Assembly: GCA_040876735.1 (NCBI GenBank)
Contig: JBBDPC010000033.1
Coordinates: 73,916-137,915, forward strand
Direction of reading: 5' to 3'
Origin: Natronomicrosphaera sp040876735
Lineage (GTDB): Bacteria; Planctomycetota; Phycisphaerae; Phycisphaerales; Phycisphaeraceae
DNA: 64,000 nucleotides
Shown: positions 58,034-64,000 of the stretch, piece by piece
Numbering within the stretch: position 1 is the stretch's first letter
Layout of the letters: each line of letters starts with the position of its first letter
The notes under the pieces: model-generated
Databases searched by the model: none
Told to the model about the DNA's origin: nothing
What the model saw: the letters and a program-made list of their open reading frames with translations, nothing else
Position numbers and translations under genes: made by a program

Positions 58034-59203
58034 TCATCGGCCACCCCCACCCCGATTGCAACCCCCAACCGAAGCCCACGGCGTCACGCNNNNNNNNNNG
58101 GGCCTCCCCCCTGTGGGTGCCCCCAACACCCGCCCCACCTCCGCCGCATCCGTCACCCCCGCCGCCACCAGCGCCGCCGCCGCATCACGCATCGACGCGA
58201 ACCCCGCCTCCCGCTCGATCGCCGCGCGCACCGCCTCCGCCTGCCCGCGCTCCAGCACCGCCTGCCGCACGCCCGCCGTCATCGCCGCCACCTCCGCCAC
58301 CGGCACGCGCCCGCCATATCCCGCCGCCGCGCTCCCGCGACGCAGCAGCCGCACCGACACCACCGCGAACACGCTCGACGCCACCTGGTACGGCTCAAGC
58401 CCCATCTCCAGCAACCGCACCATCGCCCCCTCCGGCGAGCCGGCGTGCAACGTCGACACCAGCCGGTGCCCCGACAGCGCCGCCTGCACCGCGATCGACG
58501 CCGTCGCCTGATCCCGAATCTCGCCCAGCGCCAGCACCTGCGGGTCCTGCCGCAAGATGCTCCGCAGCGCCGCCTCATACGTCAGCCCGCCGAACGGCGT
58601 CACCTCGATCTGCGTCACGCCCGGCAGGTCGCGCTCCACCGGGTCTTCCAGGCTGATCACGCTCACCCCCGCCGACCGCTGCACGATCTGCTCCAGCAAG
58701 GCGTAGATCGTTGTCGTCTTGCCCGACCCCGCCGGCCCGCATAGCAGCAGCATGCCGCTGTCCGCCTCGACAAACCGCCGCAAAACCGCCAGCGTCGGCT
58801 CGGGCAACGCCAGCGCGTCCAGCGAGCGCGGCTGCACCAGCTCCGCCGGCAACCGCACCACCGCCCGCAGGCCGTGCGTCGTCGGCATCACCGCCAGGCG
58901 CAGGTCCAACGTTGTCGGCCCCTCGCCGTCGCCCTCCAACTCCATGCGCAGCCGGCCTTCCTGCGGCACGTCGAGGCGGTACGTCAGCAGCCCTGCCGAG
59001 ACCATCAGCCGGTTCACATACCCCCGGCCGGTCGCGGCGTCGAGCTGTTCGGTGACGGTGAGCAGGCCGTCCACCCGGCAGCGCACTTCGTAGCCGGCGG
59101 CGGTCGGTTCCAGATGCACGTCCGACGCCTGCCGCGCCACCGCCGCACGCAGCAGCCGCTGCACAGCCGGTCGAACATCGTCAGTGGCGGAGCGGGCGGC
59201 CAT
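58034..59203 (-). CDS. GspE/PilB-like secretion ATPase (interrupted by assembly gap)
   Basis: The 389-residue frame, which includes 10 unknown bases near its 3' end, is a GspE-type ATPase. The Walker A is CGPAGSGKTTTIYALLEQI near residue 155, the Walker-B-like QVLALGEIRDQATASIAVQA near residue 220, and LVSTLHAGSPEGA near residue 250. SLEDPVER near residue 185 is the Asp box. The usual N-terminal N1 domain and Cys4 zinc motif are absent, so it is a short form. The true C-terminus is hidden by the gap; the tail after it may be spurious. Confidence 0.85.
   Translation of the reverse strand: MAARSATDDVRPAVQRLLRAAVARQASDVHLEPTAAGYEVRCRVDGLLTVTEQLDAATGRGYVNRLMVSAGLLTYRLDVPQEGRLRMELEGDGEGPTTLDLRLAVMPTTHGLRAVVRLPAELVQPRSLDALALPEPTLAVLRRFVEADSGMLLLCGPAGSGKTTTIYALLEQIVQRSAGVSVISLEDPVERDLPGVTQIEVTPFGGLTYEAALRSILRQDPQVLALGEIRDQATASIAVQAALSGHRLVSTLHAGSPEGAMVRLLEMGLEPYQVASSVFAVVSVRLLRRGSAAAGYGGRVPVAEVAAMTAGVRQAVLERGQAEAVRAAIEREAGFASMRDAAAALVAAGVTDAAEVGRVLGAPTGGRPXXXXVTPWASVGGCNRGGGGR
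58090..58099. other. Assembly gap, 10 N
   Basis: Ten undefined bases occur just after GAAGCCCACGGCGTCACGC, which is the left arm of the GCCCACG hairpin family. The right arm is missing. The gap is probably where a strong hairpin stopped assembly, so its real size is unknown. Confidence 0.9.
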
Positions 59204-59307
59204 GGCGGGCTATTGTACTCAAGTCCGCCGCCCTGCTTTCTCACCGGCGGGATTGTGCTAACCTTGCCCGCATCCGACCCTCCCCGTCGCCTCGCAGGAG
59301 CCTGCCC

Positions 59308-60816
59308 GTGCCCCCACACATCAACTTCATCGACTGCTCGCTCCGCGACGGCCACCAGTCCCTGCTCGCCACGCGCATGAGCACCGAGCAGTGCATGCGC
59401 GTCCTGCCCATGCTCCAGCAGACCGGCTACGCCATCCTCGAACTCTGGGGCGGCGCCACGCTCGACGCCTGCCTCCGCTTCACCAACGACGACCCCTTCG
59501 AACGCCTCGATCGTTTCCGCCAGCAACTCGGGCCCGACATCCAGATCCGCTCGCTCTGCCGCGGGCAGAATCTCTTCGGCTACACGCCGTACCCCGACAA
59601 CGTCGTCTTCGAGTTCGTCAAGGAAGCGGTCAAGTCCGGCAACGACCGCGTGCGCATCTTCGACGCGCTCAACGATCCGCGAAACCTCCAGACCGCCTTG
59701 ATGACCACCAAGACCTTCGACGGCCACGCCGAGGCCGCGATGAGCTACACCACCTCGCCCGTGCACGACCTCGACCACTTCCTCCGCTTCGCCAAAATCG
59801 TGCTCGACAACGGCGCCGACTCGCTCGCCATCAAGGACATGGCCGGCCTGCTCCATCCCGCCGACTGCTTCGACCTTATCGCCGCCTTGCGCGAAAAGTT
59901 CGGCGACGTGGAGATCACCCTCCACTCCCACTGCACCAACGGTCTGGCCGCCACCAGCTACATCGCCGCCATGCTCGCCGGCGTCGACCACCTGGACACC
60001 TGCCACGGCCCGATGGCGGGCGGCACGTCCCAACCGCCGGTCGAACTGATGCAACGCGCCGCGCAGGTCGCCGGCTACGAAACCAATGTCGATCTCGCGC
60101 TGGCTCCGAAGATCGACGCCGAGCTACGCCAGATCCGCAAGGAACTGCACGAATCCGACCGCGACCCGGAACACTTCGGCAACCCCTGGCCAACGACGCC
60201 CAGCGACGACGTTCGCCGCAAGCTCGAAGCCGCCGTCGAACTCATCGCCACCCGCGACCGTGACAAGATCGAGCGGGCCATCGCCATCATCGAAGATGAA
60301 ATTCTCGTCCCGCAAGGCTATCCACCCGTCGACCGCACGCAACTCGACGCCCAGGTGCCCGGCGGCATGATCTCCAACCTTCACAAACAGCTTAAAGACC
60401 AGGGCAAACTCGACCAGCTTCCGCAGATCCTCACCGAGATTCCCAAGGTCCGCGCCGAGGCGGGCTACGTTCCGCTGGTCACGCCCACCAGCCAGATCGT
60501 CGGCACGCAGGCGGCCATGAACGTCATCACCGGCAACCGCTACGGCATGGCGACCAACGAGTTTCGCAACATGGTGCTCGGCAAGTACGGCCGACTGCCC
60601 GGCAAGGCCGACCCCACCGTCATCCGCAAGTGCTCGCCCGACGGCAAGACCTTCACCGAGCGCCCCGCCAACTACGCGCCGAAAGTCGATTTCGACAAGG
60701 TCATTGAAGAAGTGGGCCCGCTGCTGAAATCGCACCGCGACCTGCTGCTCTACCTGCTCTTCCCCGCCCCGGCGCGCACGTTTTTCGAAAAACGCAAAAC
60801 CGAATCCACGATCTAA
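59308..60816 (+). CDS. Carboxyltransferase subunit of oxaloacetate decarboxylase/pyruvate carboxylase type
   Basis: This 502-residue protein has INFIDCSLRDGHQSLLATR (DxxxRDGxQS) at residue 5, LELWGGATLDACLRF near residue 45, RIFDALND near residue 115, LAIKDMAGLLHPAD with the metal-binding Lys/Asp near residue 170 and ITLHSHCTNG (two metal His) near residue 205. This is the PYC/OadA/5S carboxyltransferase domain. It has the extended C-terminal part of PycB/OadA, but no biotin motif. GTG 59308 has AGGAG 7 bases upstream. It moves CO2 between biotin and a 2-oxo acid. Confidence 0.92.
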   Translation: MPPHINFIDCSLRDGHQSLLATRMSTEQCMRVLPMLQQTGYAILELWGGATLDACLRFTNDDPFERLDRFRQQLGPDIQIRSLCRGQNLFGYTPYPDNVVFEFVKEAVKSGNDRVRIFDALNDPRNLQTALMTTKTFDGHAEAAMSYTTSPVHDLDHFLRFAKIVLDNGADSLAIKDMAGLLHPADCFDLIAALREKFGDVEITLHSHCTNGLAATSYIAAMLAGVDHLDTCHGPMAGGTSQPPVELMQRAAQVAGYETNVDLALAPKIDAELRQIRKELHESDRDPEHFGNPWPTTPSDDVRRKLEAAVELIATRDRDKIERAIAIIEDEILVPQGYPPVDRTQLDAQVPGGMISNLHKQLKDQGKLDQLPQILTEIPKVRAEAGYVPLVTPTSQIVGTQAAMNVITGNRYGMATNEFRNMVLGKYGRLPGKADPTVIRKCSPDGKTFTERPANYAPKVDFDKVIEEVGPLLKSHRDLLLYLLFPAPARTFFEKRKTESTI

Positions 60817-60832
60817 CAACTACGCGCAAAAT

Positions 60833-60861
60833 GAAGCCCACGTTTTCAAAACGTGGGCTTC
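60833..60861. terminator. GAAGCCCACGTTTT/AAAACGTGGGCTTC hairpin
   Basis: A perfect 14-bp stem with a one-base loop follows the carboxyltransferase stop and faces the minus-strand PII-like gene. It is probably a bidirectional terminator of the same hairpin family. Confidence 0.65.
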
Positions 60862-60885
60862 GAATGCGCAACGACACATTCACAT

Positions 60886-61182
60886 TCACAACACGCGCTC
60901 AACCGGCAACACCAGCGCCTCCACATGCCGATGCGCCGGCTTCTGCTCGCGGAACCGGCGAAGGTCGGCGAAAACCTTCTCGATCACGTCCTCCCCCACC
61001 TGCGCATGCACCACGCTTACGTTGCCCGGGAACGTCTGCGTGCCGTAGTGCTTGCCGTCGCGGTCCTTGCCCTCCATCATCGGGTAGCGGACGTAGCTGG
61101 CGACCCCGTGCCGGTCGAGGATCGCCTCGATCGCGTCGGTGTATTCGAAGTGGAAGTGAATCATCACGAGTTTCAATGTCAT
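60886..61182 (-). CDS. PII-like protein associated with RND efflux
   Basis: This 98-residue protein has TLKLVMIHFHFEYTDAIEAIL, GVASYVRYPMMEGKDRDGKHYG and FPGNVSVVHAQVGEDVIEK, with a final ALVLPVERV. It resembles the small PII-like proteins found next to RND or CzcA transporters. It overlaps the pump gene as ATGA. It may sense a metal or nucleotide and modulate the pump, by analogy. Confidence 0.75.
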   Translation of the reverse strand: MTLKLVMIHFHFEYTDAIEAILDRHGVASYVRYPMMEGKDRDGKHYGTQTFPGNVSVVHAQVGEDVIEKVFADLRRFREQKPAHRHVEALVLPVERVL

Positions 61183-64000
61183 GCGGGCACCTCGGCGACG
61201 GCTTGGGTTTCGGGCGGTTGCTCATCTTCAGCAGCGGCGCGGAACAGACCCAGCAAGGCCGCCTGCACCTGGTCGATCAGCGTGTAGACCACGGGAATCA
61301 CCAGCAGCGTGAGGAACGTCGACACCGCCAGCCCCGCCGCCACCGTCACGCCCAGCGGCATCCGCCCCTCGCCGCCGGCCCCGAAGCCCAGCGCAATCGG
61401 CAGCATGCCCAGCACGGTCGACACGGCCGTCATCAGCACCGGACGGAACCGCACCTGCGCAGCCTCCTGCGCCGCGGGAATCACCGCCACGCCGCGGGCG
61501 ATCAGCACGTTGGTGTAGTCGACCAGCAGAATCGCGTTCTTGGTCACCAGCCCCATCAGCATGATCATGCCGATGAACGCGTTGATGTTCAGCGACAGCC
61601 CCAGCAGCCACAACCCGCCAAACGCCCCCACCGTCGCCAGCGGCAGCGACACGAGAATCGTCAGCGGATAGATGAACGACTCGAACTGGGCCGACAGCAC
61701 CAGGTAGATGAACACCACCGACAGCACGATGGCGACCGTCAGGTAGTAGAACGACTCGGCGAACATCTGCGACTGCCCGGCGAGTTCATACTGCGCGCCG
61801 GCCGGCAGCTCCTCGTCGAGGTAGGCTTCCAGTTCGGCCATGGCCGCGCCGAGCGTCACGCCCGGCGGGTTGCTCGCGGAGATCGTCGCCGCCCGCATGC
61901 GGTTGTAGCGGTGGATTTCGCTGGGGCCGATCGTCTCGTCGAGCGTGACCAGGTTGTCCAGCGACACCAGCACACCGTCCGAGCCGCGCACGTAGAGGTT
62001 CCGCAGCACGTCGGGGGCGATCTCGCCTCGGCCGACCACGTCGGTGATGACGTCGTACCGCTCGGCGTCGCGTTCGATCGTGGAGATCGTCGGTATGCCG
62101 TACAGGTAGCGCATCGTGTTGGAGATGTCCGCCACCGAGATGCCCCTCTCCGAGGCCTTGTCACGATTGACGGTGACGTCCACCTGCGGGTTGTTCAGCT
62201 CCAGGTTCGTGCGGACGCCGACGAACAGGTCCGGCCGTGAACGCATCCACGCCATCACCTCGTCCTGCTGCACCGCCAGGGTCTCGAGGTTCGGGTGCTG
62301 GATCACCACCTCCACGGGCGAGCCGCCGATGCCGCCGGGCGTCAAGTCCATGACGAACGCCCGGCCGACGGGCAGCGCGTCGAGCTTCTCGCGCATCGCC
62401 TGCATCACCTCCACCTGGTGCAGCTCGCGCTCCTGCCGGGGCGTGAGGCTGACGAACGCCATCCCCTGGCTGGGCCGGCCGGGCCCGCCCTGCGCCAGGC
62501 CGATGGCCAGGAACTGGTGGCTGACCTCCGGCGTGTCGGCGAGCACCGCCTCGATCTGCTGCGCGTACGCGTCGGTCTCCCGCAGCGTCGAGCCCTGCGG
62601 CATCTCAAAGATGATCATGAAGCTCGCCCGGTCTTCCGGCGACGCGAACTCCTGGGGGATGTTCGTCAACGCCAGGATGCCCAGCGCGAACGCGCCCACG
62701 CCCGCCAGCACCGTCAGGCCGCGATGGTGAAACGCCAGGCCCAGCAGCCACCGGTAGTGGCGGTCGAGCAGGTCGAAGGCTTTTTCCGACCACCGGAACA
62801 GTCGGCCGTGCGTCTCGGGCACGCGCAGCAGGCGCGAACAGAGCACGGGCGTCAGCGTCAACGCGACAAACGTGGAGGCGAACACCGTCACCGCCACCGT
62901 CAGGCCGAACTCCAGGAAGAACCGCCCGATGAGGCCCCCGGTGAACGCCACGGGCAGAAACACCGCCCCCAGCGACAGCGTGTTGGCGATGGCGGGGAAG
63001 GCCACTTCCGTCGTGCCCACCCGCGCCGCCGGCTCGGCCTCGGCGCCTTGCTCCATGTGCTGGTAGCAGCGCTCGAGCACCACGATCGCGTCGTCGATCA
63101 CGATGCCGATCACCAGGATCAGTCCCAGCATCGTCAGCACGTTGAGGCTGAAGCCCAGCGCGCTGATGATCGCCATGCCGATCAGCAGCGAGGTGGGAAT
63201 CGACACCAGCGTGATCAGCGTACCCCGGCCGCTGCGCAGGAACACGAGCACGACGAACACCACCAGCGCGGTGGCGATGGCGATGGTCGTCAGCAGGTCG
63301 CGGATGTTCTCCTCCACGAACTCCGAGGAGTCGGTGGCGATGTGATATTCCAGCCCCGGCGGAAAGTCCGACTCCAGCTCCGCCAACCGATCGCGAATGG
63401 TCGCCGCCAACGCCACCGTGTTCGCGTCCGACTGCTTGACGATGCCCAGCCCGACCGTGACTTCACCGGAGAAGCGGGCGACCTGGCGGTCGTTCTCCAC
63501 GCCGTCCACCGCTTCGCCGACGTCCGCCAGCCGCACCGGCGCGCCGTCGCGGTAGGCGAGGATCAGCGCGTTGAACGGCTCGGCGCTCTGGAACTGCCCC
63601 TGGGTCTGGATCAGGAACTCCCGCTGGCCGCCTTCCACCCGGCCCGAGGGGATGTCGACGTTGTTGTCCTCGATCGCCTGCACCACGTCCTGCACGGCCA
63701 ACTGGTGCGCCGCCAGTTGATCCGGGTCCAGCCGAATGTGGACGGCGTACTTGCGCTCGCCGCCGATCTGGATCTGGCCCACGCCGCGCAGCGTCTCCAG
63801 CCGCTGCTTGACCTCCCGGTCGGCATACTCGGTCAGCCGCACGTCGTCCCACCGCTCGTCGCCGGTCAGCGCCACCCACATGATCGGCTGGGCCCCGAGT
63901 TCCAGCTTGCTCACCACCGGCGACTCGGCATCGCTGGGCAGCTCGTTGCGCGCCCGCTCCACGGCGTCGCGCACGTCCTGCGCCGCCACGTCGATGTCAC
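61179..64000 (-). CDS. RND efflux pump inner membrane subunit (AcrB/HAE1-like), 5' end beyond window
   Basis: The 940-residue visible part is the main body of an AcrB/MexB-type pump that continues past the right edge. Motifs include DIDVAAQDVRDAVERARNEL near the edge, VFVVLVFLRSGRGTLITLVSIP, the helix 4 VIGIVIDDAIVVLERCYQHME with the conserved DD, and FSLNVLTMLGLI. The C-terminal part repeats this with NINAFIGMIMLMGLVTKNAILLVD and RPVLMTAVSTVLGMLPIAL. It would export drugs or envelope molecules with a membrane fusion protein and outer-membrane channel not seen here. The tail PPETQAVAEVPA is unusual. Confidence 0.93.
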   Translation of the reverse strand, partial: DIDVAAQDVRDAVERARNELPSDAESPVVSKLELGAQPIMWVALTGDERWDDVRLTEYADREVKQRLETLRGVGQIQIGGERKYAVHIRLDPDQLAAHQLAVQDVVQAIEDNNVDIPSGRVEGGQREFLIQTQGQFQSAEPFNALILAYRDGAPVRLADVGEAVDGVENDRQVARFSGEVTVGLGIVKQSDANTVALAATIRDRLAELESDFPPGLEYHIATDSSEFVEENIRDLLTTIAIATALVVFVVLVFLRSGRGTLITLVSIPTSLLIGMAIISALGFSLNVLTMLGLILVIGIVIDDAIVVLERCYQHMEQGAEAEPAARVGTTEVAFPAIANTLSLGAVFLPVAFTGGLIGRFFLEFGLTVAVTVFASTFVALTLTPVLCSRLLRVPETHGRLFRWSEKAFDLLDRHYRWLLGLAFHHRGLTVLAGVGAFALGILALTNIPQEFASPEDRASFMIIFEMPQGSTLRETDAYAQQIEAVLADTPEVSHQFLAIGLAQGGPGRPSQGMAFVSLTPRQERELHQVEVMQAMREKLDALPVGRAFVMDLTPGGIGGSPVEVVIQHPNLETLAVQQDEVMAWMRSRPDLFVGVRTNLELNNPQVDVTVNRDKASERGISVADISNTMRYLYGIPTISTIERDAERYDVITDVVGRGEIAPDVLRNLYVRGSDGVLVSLDNLVTLDETIGPSEIHRYNRMRAATISASNPPGVTLGAAMAELEAYLDEELPAGAQYELAGQSQMFAESFYYLTVAIVLSVVFIYLVLSAQFESFIYPLTILVSLPLATVGAFGGLWLLGLSLNINAFIGMIMLMGLVTKNAILLVDYTNVLIARGVAVIPAAQEAAQVRFRPVLMTAVSTVLGMLPIALGFGAGGEGRMPLGVTVAAGLAVSTFLTLLVIPVVYTLIDQVQAALLGLFRAAAEDEQPPETQAVAEVPA

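Noticed and set aside
1..64000. CRISPR array
   Set aside because: No regular spaced repeats of 24-40 bases were seen, including near the Cas4-like gene. The only short tandem arrays are the heptamer and the 21-bp coding repeat.

Overview
The window is GC-rich (estimated by eye at about two thirds G+C), densely coding bacterial DNA. It most resembles a planctomycete of the Phycisphaerae type. The evidence is a PEP-CTERM-like sorting tail on a secreted esterase, a long polysaccharide locus with a sulfotransferase, a stripped-down type II secretion/pseudopilin set, an M42 peptidase, a DUF971 protein and many intergenic hairpin repeats. The lineage is inferred from gene content; no rRNA or tRNA gene was seen.

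Region 1 (about 1-29330, nearly all minus strand) is a surface polysaccharide locus. Read in transcription order it holds a Wzx-like flippase, a Wzy-like polymerase, a GT4 and a sulfotransferase. Next come alternating GT2 and GT4 glycosyltransferases, a Gfo/Idh/MocA oxidoreductase, two NAD-dependent epimerase/reductases, a membrane metal-dependent hydrolase, a PHP-like protein and AsnB. The series ends with a GlpD-like FAD enzyme, a hexapeptide acyltransferase, a PEP-CTERM-like esterase, a flippase-like integral membrane protein, a WecG/TagA glycosyltransferase and a nucleotidyltransferase-like protein that runs off the left edge. Many junctions are 4-base ATGA overlaps, so long co-transcribed stretches are likely. 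One alpha/beta hydrolase (3241-4230) is on the plus strand. Upstream lies a large secreted beta-helix protein (29764-32451).

Region 2 (about 33234-45690) is mostly housekeeping: a NYN nuclease, a small Cys-rich protein, M42 aminopeptidase, a PhoB-like regulator next to a phosphate-porin-like protein, DUF971, UDP-sugar pyrophosphorylase, a chlorite-dismutase-family protein, mannose-1-phosphate guanylyltransferase, RuvX, RsmE and a ferritin-like protein. The two sugar-nucleotide enzymes could feed region 1.

Region 3 (about 45846-52519) is a lower-GC mobile island. It has a truncated tyrosine recombinase, a PIN-like protein, a Cas4-like PD-(D/E)XK nuclease, a paralogous pair of small proteins, further small ORFs and a very large serine recombinase with three tandem C-terminal helix-turn-helix units. 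It is the best candidate for an uncharacterised system.

Region 4 (52591-64000) holds a HAD-UbiA fusion (DPPR-synthase-like), a type II secretion/pseudopilin operon (E, F, F, I-like, J-like, K-like; it contains an assembly gap), a biotin-dependent carboxyltransferase subunit, and a PII-like protein coupled to an RND efflux pump that continues past the right edge.

The intergenic DNA carries several dispersed repeat families: about 125-bp GC-rich elements with terminal inverted repeats, GCCCACG/CGTGGGC hairpins, large near-palindromes and a heptamer tandem array. No CRISPR array was found.
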